Assembly (NCBI GenBank): GCA_030065875.1
Contig: JASJCR010000048.1
Location: forward strand, 1 to 64,000
Reading direction: 5' to 3'
DNA from: Ardenticatenaceae bacterium
Lineage (GTDB): Bacteria > Chloroflexota > Anaerolineae > Promineifilales > Promineifilaceae
Length of the DNA stretch: 64,000 bases
Shown: piece by piece, positions 16,171-24,770 of the stretch
Numbering within the stretch: position 1 is the first letter of the stretch
How the letters are laid out: each line of letters begins with the position of its first letter
Position numbers and translations under genes: made by a program
The notes under the pieces: generated by a model
Databases searched by the model: none
What the model was told of the DNA's origin: nothing
Seen by the model: the letters and a program-made list of their open reading frames with translations, nothing else

Positions 16171-17706
16171 TTAATAAATCACCTCAGGTTCACCCTTGAA
16201 TTTTTGAGCCACAAACGGCCGTTTATCGGCCGCGCAGACGAGCTGAATCACATGACGGCCGGACATGGCGACAATGGGCACGCTGCCGCCAGGCTCTACC
16301 CATTGACCGGCCAGATAAAAGTGGTCTAATCCAGGCAGGGTTTTGTCCATCCCCTGAATCAACAGCGACATTGTTTTATCGGTGAGCAGCCAACCGCAGG
16401 TTGAGCCGAGGTAATTGCCGGTGTACCGCTCATAGCTGAGCGGGGTCGCCACATCCTTGACCTCGATTTGATCGGAAATGCCGGGATATTTGGTTTCAAG
16501 AAAATCAATCAGGATATCGGCTACCTGGAGCTGTTCAGTGTCGTACAGGCGGCGCCCATAAATCCGCTTCCAGTAGTGATAATCGGTTGGCAACATGATG
16601 ACCACTGAAGATTTACCGGCCGGGGCCAATGATCGATCAAAGCAGTAATTTTTGATCCCAATTGCATCAACCGATTGGCCACCAATCAGGAGCGGCTTGT
16701 CCAGCAAATGAATTTCCCAGTGGGGTTCATCTGAAAGGGCGCGATCAACCCCCAATGAAACCTGCAGCTGTGACAAAATGGGAAGATGACCATCATAACG
16801 CCGCTTAATCTGGCGATCGGTATAAGCGCCATCGAGCATCTCAAAGATGGTGCTGCGGCCGTCGGCGCATGAGATCACCTCATCGGCGAAAAATTCCCGA
16901 TCGTCATAAAGGCGTACGCCAAGGGCCCGATTATCCTGAACCAGGATCTTTTCGACCTGGGCGTTGTAGTGAATTTTTCCACCCAGAGCCAGATACCGCT
17001 GTTCGATTGCCTGGGCGAAGGCCAGCGAGCCCCCGGCCGGAAAACCGGCGTTTTCAGTGTGCATGTAGGCCAGCAGTGACAAGCCGGCCATCATGGGTAT
17101 ATCGGTCCAGCCAAACATGTATGGAACCGCCTGACGCAGAAAAGGATCGTTAAATTTCTCGCCAAATTCAGCTGCTGAATAAGGCCCCCACTTGGCCAAC
17201 GGCCACACAAACGGGGTCATTTTTTGGCCAAGAGCTTGCCAATCCCAAATGGTCATCAGAGATTTTGGTTTTTGCTGCAGGGCGGAGAGGTCAAAATCGA
17301 GAAACCGGCGCACCCCCTCACACAACTCTTTGATCAGCTCACCATCAGCCGGAGAAAGATCAATCATATGATCCTGCAGCCGGTCCGGGTCGGCAAACGA
17401 GATCAGTGATTTGCCGTGATGATCGGTGACTCTTAACAGCTCTTCATGATTAAAAAACGGCCGATTTTCAAGCACGCCCAGCTCTTGCCAAACCTGATTA
17501 AACGGCTGATCTTCTCCAGAACCAAAGAGATAGTGGATACAGCCGTCAAATGTATATCCTTTTCTCTCCCAGGCCGTACACAATCCGCCTGGCAGGTCGT
17601 GCAGCTCAAAAATTTCTGAGTCGTAACCGTTCATTTGCGCAAAGCAGCCGGCCGATAACCCGGCAACGCCTGCGCCAATAATAATAATCTTTTTGGGGGG
17701 TGTCAT
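16171..17706 (-). CDS. CrtI/RetSat-like FAD-dependent oxidoreductase
   Basis: A 511-residue flavoprotein of the phytoene desaturase/all-trans-retinol saturase type. The N-terminal FAD-binding motif is IIIIGAGVAGLSAGCFAQMN, followed by the acidic strand end FELHDLPGG. The C-terminus has the second family motif, FYLAGQWVEPGGSVPIVAMSG. The start is the ATG at 17706, because AGGAGG sits at 17712-17717; an extension to 17757 has no family character. In these enzymes FAD takes or gives electrons to isolated or conjugated double bonds of carotenoids or other isoprenoids. There are no other carotenoid genes here, so the substrate may differ. Confidence 0.9.
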   Translation of the reverse strand: MTPPKKIIIIGAGVAGLSAGCFAQMNGYDSEIFELHDLPGGLCTAWERKGYTFDGCIHYLFGSGEDQPFNQVWQELGVLENRPFFNHEELLRVTDHHGKSLISFADPDRLQDHMIDLSPADGELIKELCEGVRRFLDFDLSALQQKPKSLMTIWDWQALGQKMTPFVWPLAKWGPYSAAEFGEKFNDPFLRQAVPYMFGWTDIPMMAGLSLLAYMHTENAGFPAGGSLAFAQAIEQRYLALGGKIHYNAQVEKILVQDNRALGVRLYDDREFFADEVISCADGRSTIFEMLDGAYTDRQIKRRYDGHLPILSQLQVSLGVDRALSDEPHWEIHLLDKPLLIGGQSVDAIGIKNYCFDRSLAPAGKSSVVIMLPTDYHYWKRIYGRRLYDTEQLQVADILIDFLETKYPGISDQIEVKDVATPLSYERYTGNYLGSTCGWLLTDKTMSLLIQGMDKTLPGLDHFYLAGQWVEPGGSVPIVAMSGRHVIQLVCAADKRPFVAQKFKGEPEVIY

Positions 17707-17817
17707 GACGTCCTCCTGAGGGTCAATAAAAGTATACCCAGAAGCATCATGGGCCAAATAGTGACAAAAGTCACCAAAGATTATTTGCGTATGGCCAACT
17801 CACCCCATTTCTTCCCT

Positions 17818-18639
17818 TTACGGGCAAAGCAGCACTGAGCGATCTGCTTTGACAACAATTTCTCGAGCCACATCCGCCAGTAAAAAGCGCTGCCATCCTT
17901 CACTCTGATGTTTGCCGATCACGATCAGATCGTAGCGGCCGCCTTCCAGTTCTGCCAGAATCTCATCCACCACCAGGCCGTGCCTGATTTTGGGGCGCGC
18001 CTCGATTTTGGCCTGCTGCAAACGCTCCAGATCTTGGGTCAACCATTCACCTTCCGGCGTCTGGGCCGCGATAAGCTCCTCGGCACTGGCTCGCAGCTGT
18101 TGACCGGGTATACCTGGCCCGGCGCTGATTTGGGACATGACGTGGAGGACGGTAACCTCAGATACGCCGGTCAAAAATTCCGGCAGATATCTCGTCAAGC
18201 GATCGAGCACGTTGGGCATCTGATAGCCGCTGTCGCAGATGAGCAGGTGATCTGGAAGACGAGCGGCCGCTTTGGCGATCAGGACGGGACAATTTGTCAG
18301 GAAAAGCACCCGCTGCGCAGTGGGTCCCAGCAGCCGAGTGATGAGTTTGTGGCTCGATCGTTCACCCAGGAGCAGCAGATCATACTGTCCTTTGTTGGCC
18401 TCGGCCGCAATTTCTTCTGCGGCCTGGCCGATGCGAAATTTCCCTTCCAGACTCTTGACTGATTTTTCCAGCTGGCTTTGAGCGTCACTTAGAATCGCCT
18501 CGGCCGCATCCCGTTCCGCCTCGTGCTTCACAATCGTCAGGATTGTCGCTTCAATGTCCAAAATTTGGCTGATTTGCCGGCAATATTGGACCGCAATTTG
18601 TGAATGGGCTGAACCGCCCGTGGCAATTAAGACGCGCAT
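17818..18639 (-). CDS. Tandem universal stress protein (two UspA domains)
   Basis: A 273-residue cytoplasmic protein with two UspA domains: about 1-125 (MRVLIATGGSAHSQIAVQYC to RVLFLTNCPVLIAK) and about 130-273 (LLICDSGYQ to VVKADRSVLLC). The first domain has only part of the G-x2-G-x9-G-S/T nucleotide loop (GERSSHKLITRLLGPTAQRV). The second has GKHQSEGWQRFLLADVAREI. Neither loop is canonical, so ATP binding is uncertain. It lies 7 bp downstream of the Na/Pi-cotransporter-like gene and is likely co-transcribed with it. GAGGT precedes the ATG. Confidence 0.9.
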   Translation of the reverse strand: MRVLIATGGSAHSQIAVQYCRQISQILDIEATILTIVKHEAERDAAEAILSDAQSQLEKSVKSLEGKFRIGQAAEEIAAEANKGQYDLLLLGERSSHKLITRLLGPTAQRVLFLTNCPVLIAKAAARLPDHLLICDSGYQMPNVLDRLTRYLPEFLTGVSEVTVLHVMSQISAGPGIPGQQLRASAEELIAAQTPEGEWLTQDLERLQQAKIEARPKIRHGLVVDEILAELEGGRYDLIVIGKHQSEGWQRFLLADVAREIVVKADRSVLLCP

Positions 18640-18646
18640 AGTGACC

Positions 18647-19792
18647 TCAAATCAAAAGTAGGAGCAGCGGCAAAATCAGGATAATTATCATGAAAAAGGC
18701 CAGATGGCGATCATCGATCATGATCCAGTCCACAAATTGTAGAATGCCGTTTTGAAAATGCCGGTAAAAAAGAAGTAAAACAATGGCTGAAACCAGAGCG
18801 ATGCTGACCATGCTGACAAAGACAATTGTAAAGGCGGCCGGATTATTAATTAAGACGGCCGCAAACAGGGTATCAATAAATGTTGTCACATTCGCTCCCA
18901 TAATATAAGGAATCACGTTTTCGCGGCGCACAAAGCCCCGGTGACTTAGCGGCACGAGAACGCTGAGAGAGACGGAAACCGACATCGATATGAGCGTCAC
19001 GGCCGCTCCCAGGAGAAACATAACCCACGGCTGGTAAATCAGGCGCGATATCTGCCCAACCTGGCTTTCCTTTAGCGCCATTTGCGGCAAACATCTGTCA
19101 AACAGGTTAAAACTGATTATGATCATCACCATGCCCACGGCAAAGAGGGACCAGCGAGGAAGAACCGCTAAAAATAGCGCCACGAGCGGATCAAAAATGT
19201 GGTCGGTCAAAGAGATAAATACCTGGCCGGGCTGCAGCTGAATTTGATCAAAACTGCCCGACCGCAGCAGCGCCAGGCCGACCAGCAGCACCATAAAAAA
19301 CGAGCTGCCGGTTACAGTGAGCGAAAGAAGCCCCATATGGAGGCTGGTGGCTTTGTTCCGGCCGCGCAGCACGTAGATAAAGCCGATGAAGAGGACGATG
19401 AAGCTGGCTCCTAGCCGGCTGCCGATGACCATGGTAAAGGCGCTTAAACGGCCGAGTGCGCCCGCTTCCAAAAATGTCAGGGCGGCCGCGGCCACCGGTG
19501 AGCCGCTCATGATAACGTAAGCAAAAAGCCACCCAAACCCCAGGCTGTTGACCGGATTATTGACGTCGAAATAATTTCTGATCAGAGGGGTCAAGGTCTC
19601 CGCCCCTTCTTTCATGAGGATGATAGCCAGGATGAATAGAAAAAGGGTCAGGGCAAAAAGCACTGCTTTGCGCCACGAGAACCAGCGCCAAACTTTGTAA
19701 GTGCGCTTATGATTACGCTCAACAGGGTGTGGTGTCTCAGGAGGTTCAAGCGCGGCCAAAGTAGACGAGCCAGAATAAATGTGATCATCCAT
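18647..19792 (-). CDS. Na/Pi-cotransporter-like membrane protein
   Basis: A 381-residue membrane protein if started at the ATG at 19792 (MDDHIYSGSST). It has about 9-10 TM segments. Two inverted-repeat halves carry the PNaS-type pattern: SGSPVAAAAL with GSRLGASF in the first, SVSLSVLVPL with MGANVTTFIDTLFAAV in the second, corresponding to the QSSSA and GANIGTT elements of NptA-type transporters. The exact motifs are changed, so the ion or substrate may differ from phosphate. The reading frame continues upstream through a tandem repeat to 20059, but those residues are simply translated repeat and are rejected as coding. No clear Shine-Dalgarno sequence marks the start. It is paired with a UspA gene, suggesting a stress or nutrient link. 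Confidence 0.75.
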   Translation of the reverse strand: MDDHIYSGSSTLAALEPPETPHPVERNHKRTYKVWRWFSWRKAVLFALTLFLFILAIILMKEGAETLTPLIRNYFDVNNPVNSLGFGWLFAYVIMSGSPVAAAALTFLEAGALGRLSAFTMVIGSRLGASFIVLFIGFIYVLRGRNKATSLHMGLLSLTVTGSSFFMVLLVGLALLRSGSFDQIQLQPGQVFISLTDHIFDPLVALFLAVLPRWSLFAVGMVMIIISFNLFDRCLPQMALKESQVGQISRLIYQPWVMFLLGAAVTLISMSVSVSLSVLVPLSHRGFVRRENVIPYIMGANVTTFIDTLFAAVLINNPAAFTIVFVSMVSIALVSAIVLLLFYRHFQNGILQFVDWIMIDDRHLAFFMIIILILPLLLLLI

Positions 19793-19909
19793 AAGATGCA
19801 GTATACCCAGGGAAATCATGCCCGTTGCAGTGTCAAATGTCACAAGGGAGAGGTAGACGACAGACTTCAGACCACAGACATCAGACCAGAGACTGGAGAG
19901 GTTGTTCAT

Positions 19910-20060
19910 CAATCGAGCCAATCGAGCAATCGGGCCAATCGAGCCAATCGAGCAATCGGGCCAATCGAGCCAATCGAGCAATCGGGCCAATCGAGCCAAT
20001 CGAGCAATCGAGCTAATCGAGCAATCGAACCAATCGAGCCAATCGAGCAATCGAACCAAT
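19910..20060. repeat. 26-bp tandem repeat built from 9-bp units
   Basis: The words CAATCGAGC, CAATCGAGC and AATCGGGC (9+9+8 bp) form a 26-bp higher-order unit that recurs nearly exactly about four times, then drifts (AATCGAGCTAATCGAGC, AATCGAACC). The run covers about 150 bp and keeps several frames open on both strands. It lies between the Na/Pi-like gene and the terminator of the WXG100 operon. It is likely to vary in length between strains. Confidence 0.9.
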
Positions 20061-20062
20061 GA

Positions 20063-20102
20063 AAAAAGCCGGGTTCCTGTACGAGACAGGTCCCGGCTTT
20101 TT
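20063..20102 (-). terminator. Rho-independent terminator of the WXG100 operon
   Basis: AAAAAGCCGGG (20063-20073) and CCTGT (20076-20080) pair with ACAGG (20086-20090) and CCCGGCTTTTT (20092-20102). On the minus strand a strong GC stem is followed by a T-run about 20 bp after the last WXG100-like stop codon. The A-run on the other side would allow bidirectional use. Confidence 0.88.
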
Positions 20103-20122
20103 AAGGCTCTAGGGTTAGGGAA

Positions 20123-20425
20123 TTAGTGGAAGCGTGTGGAGCCGAGCTCGTCGCCGCGCTCGTAAGCATCAACGGAAGCGTCGAGGTCGCCGCTGATTTC
20201 TTCACACTTTTCGGCCAATTCTTCGATGCGAGGTTGAATTTGGTCGATGACCTGAGCGACAGCATAGCCGCCGACGAGGCCGACAAAGGCGGTGGCCTTG
20301 AGGACGGTGGAGAGGGTTTCCATCGCCTTGGAGACGCCGAAGAGGACCTCGCTGATGGTGCCAAAGTTTTTGCTGAAGTTACGGACCGCGTCCGTATCCA
20401 TATATACGCCTTGAGCAGAGTTCAT
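20123..20425 (-). CDS. WXG100-like protein 4 (ESAT-6 family candidate)
   Basis: A 100-residue, mostly helical protein, the last of four tandem genes. The central W-x-G turn is replaced by a hydrophobic hairpin (KATAFVGLVGGYAVAQVI, about residues 44-61). The C-terminal helix contains YERGD, which fits the YxxxD/E signal that directs type VII secretion of WXG-family dimers in actinobacteria; a match by this short pattern is weak evidence. AGGAG lies 6 bases before the ATG. It ends just before a strong terminator. It could be the signal-bearing partner of one of the other three proteins. Confidence 0.7.
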   Translation of the reverse strand: MNSAQGVYMDTDAVRNFSKNFGTISEVLFGVSKAMETLSTVLKATAFVGLVGGYAVAQVIDQIQPRIEELAEKCEEISGDLDASVDAYERGDELGSTRFH

Positions 20426-20458
20426 GATAAATCTCCTGTAGATGAGTCGATGATCGGA

Positions 20459-20794
20459 TTAGAAAATGGCGCCGAAGACGTCGGCGAGGCCGTTGACGGC
20501 ATTGTTGACCATGTTGTCGGCCTGATCGATGACGTCGATGGCGTTGGTGATGTTCTTGGAAAAGAGGCCGATGGTATCGGTGATCTGGGTCGTGCCGGGC
20601 ATGAGGAGCTGCTGTAGCTCTTCGACGAAGGCGTCGGCGCCTTTGCCGACCCAGACGCCGCCGGTGACGGCCTGAACCATCTGGTTCATGGGGTTGTAAG
20701 CCTGTTCGGTGACCTGGTTGATGAGAGCGGTGAGCTTGGAGAGGACCCCTTCCACCACTTTGCGAGCAAAACGAAGTAAGATCGAAGTAAACAT
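20459..20794 (-). CDS. WXG100-family protein 3
   Basis: A 111-residue helical protein with GGVWVGKGADAFVEELQQLL in the middle: the W-V-G turn followed by the D/E-x-F helix start is the hallmark of WXG100/ESAT-6 secretion targets. It has an N-terminal helix with basic residues (LLRFARKVVEGVL) and a glycine/hydrophobic C-terminal tail (NGLADVFGAIF). It lies 23 bp after gene 2, with AGGAG upstream of the ATG. Family members fold as helical hairpins and dimerise. Confidence 0.85.
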   Translation of the reverse strand: MFTSILLRFARKVVEGVLSKLTALINQVTEQAYNPMNQMVQAVTGGVWVGKGADAFVEELQQLLMPGTTQITDTIGLFSKNITNAIDVIDQADNMVNNAVNGLADVFGAIF

Positions 20795-20817
20795 GATTTG
20801 AGTCTCCTGAGAGTTGA

Positions 20818-21111
20818 TTAGAACATCCGCTCAGACGAGGTGTCGGAGCTTTGCATGTCATCCATGGCTTTGAGGATGTCATCAGAGAGTTCTTTGTATT
20901 TGTCAGTGATGCGGGCGATGGCCGGGCAGAGTTTGTCGCGGATGGCGTCGACCATGGCGTTGCCGCCGCGACCGAGGAGGGCGCCATCTTCGAGGGCGTT
21001 GGCCACACTTTGCATTTCTTGCTGGGTGTTATCGAGTTGTTCGACCCCCTGCAAGAAGGTTTGGCTCATTTCTTGCATGAGCCCGTAATCCATTTTAATA
21101 ATGTCAGACAT
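20818..21111 (-). CDS. WXG100-like protein 2 (LxG variant)
   Basis: A 97-residue helical protein. Instead of W-x-G the turn reads DGALLGRGGNAMVDAI (L-x-G), but the flanking helices line up with protein 1: MQEMSQTFLQGVEQLDNTQQ before and DKYKELSDDILKAMDDMQ after. GGAGG stands 10 bases before the ATG. It is 26 bp downstream of gene 1. Leu or other residues at the W position are known in divergent ESAT-6-like proteins. Confidence 0.8.
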   Translation of the reverse strand: MSDIIKMDYGLMQEMSQTFLQGVEQLDNTQQEMQSVANALEDGALLGRGGNAMVDAIRDKLCPAIARITDKYKELSDDILKAMDDMQSSDTSSERMF

Positions 21112-21137
21112 GGGTTGAGTACCTCCAGGTAGATGAG

Positions 21138-21440
21138 TTAGCGAATGCGGAACGGAGAGCAGGCGTCGTCTTCAGCCTGTTTCATCGTTTGCGAGATGAA
21201 GTGGGTGACGCGCTGGGCTTCTTCCATGGCTTGTTGGAGCCGATGGGAAGCGGGTAGGACTTCGCCTTCCATTTCTTGGTAGAAGGCATCGGAGCCGCGC
21301 CCTTCCCAGCCGCCCTCGGTGAGGGCTTCCATAGCGGATTGGACCTTGGCCAGCATTTGCTGGAGCTGGTTGCCGTTGTTGCCAAACTGGTTGGCGATGT
21401 TGTCGAGCTGATCGTAGTCAGCTTCTACGCGATCAAACAT
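21138..21440 (-). CDS. WXG100-family protein 1 (ESAT-6-like)
   Basis: A protein of exactly 100 residues from the ATG at 21440 (MFDRVEADYDQLDNIANQFG), with AAGGAG 10 bases upstream; the frame is open to 21494 but that part reads through a repeat. The hallmark turn GGWEGRGSDAFYQEMEG lies at about residues 43-59, flanked by two long amphipathic helices. It is the first gene of a four-gene array with 23-33 bp spacers, each with its own good ribosome-binding site. ESAT-6-type proteins are secreted as dimers by type VII systems powered by an FtsK-like EccC/EssC ATPase; none is visible in this window. Confidence 0.9.
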   Translation of the reverse strand: MFDRVEADYDQLDNIANQFGNNGNQLQQMLAKVQSAMEALTEGGWEGRGSDAFYQEMEGEVLPASHRLQQAMEEAQRVTHFISQTMKQAEDDACSPFRIR

Positions 21441-21488
21441 GGTCAGAATCTCCTTTAGATAGATTTGTTGCGTTTGGTGAACGAGTTG

Positions 21489-21620
21489 CCCCATCCCCCG
21501 ACCCCCTTCCCCAGGGAAGGGGGCTGTGATTTAGAAGAAGGTGACGGCGGCGCATCGCGCCGCCGTCACCTTCTTGGTCGTGCCCTCCCCCGAGAGCGGG
21601 GGAGGGTTAGGGAGGGGGTA
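21489..21620. repeat. C-rich/G-rich palindromic repeat copy 2 with perfect 19-bp hairpin
   Basis: CCCCATCCCCCGACCCCCTT matches the element at 14777. Inside, AAGAAGGTGACGGCGGCGC (21535-21553) and its exact complement (21557-21575) form a 19-bp stem with a 3-nt loop. A second, G-rich arm (CGGGGGAGGGTTAGGGAGGG) follows. It sits directly upstream of the WXG100 operon and may shape its leader or be a miniature mobile element. Confidence 0.75.
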
Positions 21621-21960
21621 GATGAATATGAAAAGATGCAGTTGTTAATGAACGATGATCGAATCATACCTTAGTACCAGGAGATCATCTGTGGGGAATA
21701 AAACCGGGAAAGGATGAACATTTCGACATGCGGGGGGTGAAAAACCCGACGGAGTAGGAGTCGGGCAAACGGCAGGGGTTTGATGTCGGAGTTGATAGGG
21801 GAGGTGTGGTGCAGGTTACGGGAAAGACGAAAGACGAGATACGAAATACGAGATGAGAAATACGATTGGTTTGATTTACGATTAATGATTAACGATTGAC
21901 GGGCTCCTTCGCAAATCGTAAATCGTATTTCGTATTTCGTATCTCGTATTTCGTATCTCG
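21621..21960. repeat. Intergenic region with TACGAGATACGAAAT inverted repeat
   Basis: Between the WXG100 operon and the GH13 gene. From 21828 to 21960 the words ACGAGATACGAAATACGAGA and AAATCGTAAATCGTATTTCG are loosely complementary, giving a long A/T-rich imperfect palindrome around ATTAACGATTGACGGGCTCC. Related words recur at 42815-42880, 61681-61752 and 63618-63703. The rest (21621-21827) shows no gene or clear promoter. Confidence 0.6.
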
Positions 21961-24684
21961 TTATTCGCTCAGCGTTAACGGCCCTGCCTCATCGGCAATC
22001 AGCGGATCCACATCGCCGTCACCGCCACCAAAGGTCCAGGTGCCGGCGGTCTCACCAAGCGGCCGGTAGGCGGCATCTGGGCCGTTCCAATCCCAGGTGG
22101 TCACGTATACTTGGGCCCCTTCATAACTCACCGGGTTGCCTAGCGAGGCTCCGGAAAAGGTCATGGTGATGGTGTTGCTCTCCATATCTACAGCGATTTC
22201 GGGAGGCGGAGAGGCGGGAGCCCCATATTCAGTAGGCGTGGCTCCAGAGGCGGAGTAGAGGCGGTTGTTCCACCCTTCAACAAAAGCCATGTAGTCCCAG
22301 GTGAACCCATCTGGCGCAGTGGCGTTGATCCTTGGCAAAAGCGAGGTGCCTTCCAAACCGGGCAGATCAATGTAAATATGAAACAGTACGTGATCAAAGC
22401 CGTTAAACGGCCCCCATACGTCAGTGACTTCTTCCATGGTGAGGTTCACAATTAAATCGGGTCCGGGGGCTTCAACCGCCAAACCGCGAATATCCATTTG
22501 TTGGCCAAAGGTTGAATCCTGGGGCATGACGTACACCCCGTTTGGACCCTTATCATCACCGGCCGGATCCTCAATGACTACCTGCACATCAAAAGTGGGT
22601 GTTTCAGTTGAAAAAGAGTACGTTTCGGACACAAACGCCACTTCAGGCACATAAAATTGCAGCGTATGTTCCGTAGTGCCTGGAGGGAAGCGGTTTATGG
22701 GGATGGCTGCCGACCAGCGGCCGGTCTCATCCGCGGTCGTGTCGATTGAGGCAGCAATGTTGCCATCGATAATCAGACGGAGGGCGGCGCCTGGAGCGTT
22801 TACGGTTCCGCTTAGCAGGGTGTCCTCAGAAAGAACCAATCCTTCGATATCGTTTTCAGTGGAGAAGTTTGTGTCAAAGGATTCAACTGGTTTGGTTTCA
22901 TCGCTCACCATGAGAATCAACGCTTCACGCGCGGCCAGTTCTCTGGTGATGAGACCATCCCCGCCAACCACCAGATCTTCTTGTTCGCCCAGGCCGTAAA
23001 GATTGGTCAGCACCGAACCGGCCGGTAGACCGGTATCTAAACCGGCCATTAGCACCGGTTGATCGGCCGTGTTTATAATAACCACCGCCTGCTCCCCTTC
23101 ATATGATCGTTTGTAAGCCAGGACGCCCGGTCCGTCGGCCGAATCGAGCAAAGGCTCAAAAGACCCGCGGGTAAACACCGGGTTACTTAGCCGTATCTCG
23201 GCCAGCCGGCTGATGTGCTGGTACAGCGGTGTGTCCGGATTGAAGTGGTCCTCACCGTCAGACCCCCACCCGGTGGCAAACATCGACGCTCGCTGATCCG
23301 AAAACCCTTGCTCGGTGCCGTAATAAATCACCGGTATCCCCGGTACGGTCATCAGGAAAAGCGTTGCCTGCTCTAAGCCGGCCGTGCTGCCGGCCGATAA
23401 GAAGCGAGCCACATCGTGGTTATCGATAAAGTTGGGCACGACATACGGGTTGGGGTAATGCTCGAGGGCTTTGCTCACCCGATACGTGAGAAAGTTGGTT
23501 GGCTGCCCCTCAGCAAAAACCCGCCGCATGTCAAAGTGGAGAGGAAAGTTGAGCACCGTATCCATGCCCGGTTGATCGGCGGTGTGGGCATAGGCGGCCA
23601 GCTGCTGATCGGTGGTGTCATCCAGCGGATCAGCTCCGATAAAAGCTTCCCCAAAAGACAGGAAGTTGTCCCGGCCGGTTTCCGCCGCGACCAAATCAAT
23701 GCCAGGGGCGTCGGCATCGTCCGCATAGTGAAAATCTTCCCAAAACTCATCTTCGACATAGATAATGGTGTCGATGCGAAATCCATCTACGCCCACTTCT
23801 CGGATCCAGTAGCCAAACGAATCGCGTAACGCCTGGCGAACCACCGGATTTTTTGTGTCCAGATCATCCAGGTCGGCCAGCTGAAAAAGGCGGCGTTCGG
23901 AGTCATTATCAAAATTTGTGATGGTCGGGGTCCAGTGATAAATATCCGCTTCCACGTGATCCGGGTTGGTTACATCATTGAGGTTAAAGGGAGGTTGGGT
24001 AGGAGCGGTCACCGGCACGGATGCTGAATTGAGCACAAAGTTTTGCTCCGGCTGGAGGGGGTCAAACTCTCCATCATACGTAAAGAAGTTGCCGGTGTGG
24101 TTGACCACAATATCCTGGATGAGGTACATGTCGCGGCCGTGTAAGGCGCGACTCAAAGCCTGATAATCTTCCAGGCTGCCCAGGTGCGCGTCAACTTCTT
24201 TGAAATTCTCGGCCCAGTAGCCGTGATAGCCCCCAAAGCTGAACTGTGGATCCCACCACTGGTTGGCCACCGGTGGCGTAATCCAGATTGTGGTGGCTCC
24301 CAAGCCTTCAATATAGTCGAGCTGGTCGACGATCCCGGCTAAATCACCCCCCTGATATTTGCGCTCGTCCTGAGGATCGTATTCGTTTTGACCTTGATCG
24401 TTGTTTGACGGGTCGCCGTCATTAAAGCGGTCGGTCATGATGAAGTAAATAATTTGCTCTTCCCAGGCGGGGGAGGGGACGTGCAAATTGTCCGACTCGA
24501 TCCCGGCGGCCGGTTCTGAATCGGCTGTTACCTCTTCTTCTGTCGGGGCCTCGGCAGATTCGGTTGGTTCAGATTCAACGTCTGGTGTTGTGTCTGGCTG
24601 GGGTTGATTGTCTGAACAGCCAAAAAGGAAAAGCAGCAGGAGCAAAAGAGAGACGGCCGGCAGCCGTGAAATCGTGTACTTCAT
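21961..24684 (-). CDS. Secreted GH13 alpha-amylase-family lipoprotein with C-terminal binding region
   Basis: A 907-residue lipoprotein (signal peptide ending LLFLFGC, Cys near 23) with an acidic Glu/Thr/Pro linker to about residue 70. The GH13 barrel shows all four conserved regions: DIVVNHTG (about 195), GFRIDTIIYVEDEFW with the nucleophile Asp near 303, SFGEAFIG with the acid/base Glu near 347, and NFIDNHDVARF with the transition-state Asp near 421. A beta-sandwich and a glucodextranase-like C-terminal domain (about 690-890, with GPNGVYVMPQDSTFG) follow. It would cut alpha-glucans or maltooligosaccharides outside the cell. AAGGA precedes the start. It closes the galactoside gene block, so starch or mixed alpha-glycosides may be the locus target. 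Confidence 0.92.
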   Translation of the reverse strand: MKYTISRLPAVSLLLLLLFLFGCSDNQPQPDTTPDVESEPTESAEAPTEEEVTADSEPAAGIESDNLHVPSPAWEEQIIYFIMTDRFNDGDPSNNDQGQNEYDPQDERKYQGGDLAGIVDQLDYIEGLGATTIWITPPVANQWWDPQFSFGGYHGYWAENFKEVDAHLGSLEDYQALSRALHGRDMYLIQDIVVNHTGNFFTYDGEFDPLQPEQNFVLNSASVPVTAPTQPPFNLNDVTNPDHVEADIYHWTPTITNFDNDSERRLFQLADLDDLDTKNPVVRQALRDSFGYWIREVGVDGFRIDTIIYVEDEFWEDFHYADDADAPGIDLVAAETGRDNFLSFGEAFIGADPLDDTTDQQLAAYAHTADQPGMDTVLNFPLHFDMRRVFAEGQPTNFLTYRVSKALEHYPNPYVVPNFIDNHDVARFLSAGSTAGLEQATLFLMTVPGIPVIYYGTEQGFSDQRASMFATGWGSDGEDHFNPDTPLYQHISRLAEIRLSNPVFTRGSFEPLLDSADGPGVLAYKRSYEGEQAVVIINTADQPVLMAGLDTGLPAGSVLTNLYGLGEQEDLVVGGDGLITRELAAREALILMVSDETKPVESFDTNFSTENDIEGLVLSEDTLLSGTVNAPGAALRLIIDGNIAASIDTTADETGRWSAAIPINRFPPGTTEHTLQFYVPEVAFVSETYSFSTETPTFDVQVVIEDPAGDDKGPNGVYVMPQDSTFGQQMDIRGLAVEAPGPDLIVNLTMEEVTDVWGPFNGFDHVLFHIYIDLPGLEGTSLLPRINATAPDGFTWDYMAFVEGWNNRLYSASGATPTEYGAPASPPPEIAVDMESNTITMTFSGASLGNPVSYEGAQVYVTTWDWNGPDAAYRPLGETAGTWTFGGGDGDVDPLIADEAGPLTLSE

Positions 24685-24770
24685 GAGGGTGATCCTTTAA
24701 AAAATCGAGTGTGGATACTTTACCCCGAAGAAGGTTGACTGCGCAACTATATTCACCTAATCGCCACCCA

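Noticed and set aside
19910-20060. Possible CRISPR array
   Set aside because: The 26-bp units follow each other directly without unique spacers, and there are no cas genes.
19709-20126. Overlapping plus-strand frames rich in NRANRAIEPIEPIEQ
   Set aside because: They are translations of the 26-bp tandem repeat, open in three frames at once; no start signal or conserved peptide.
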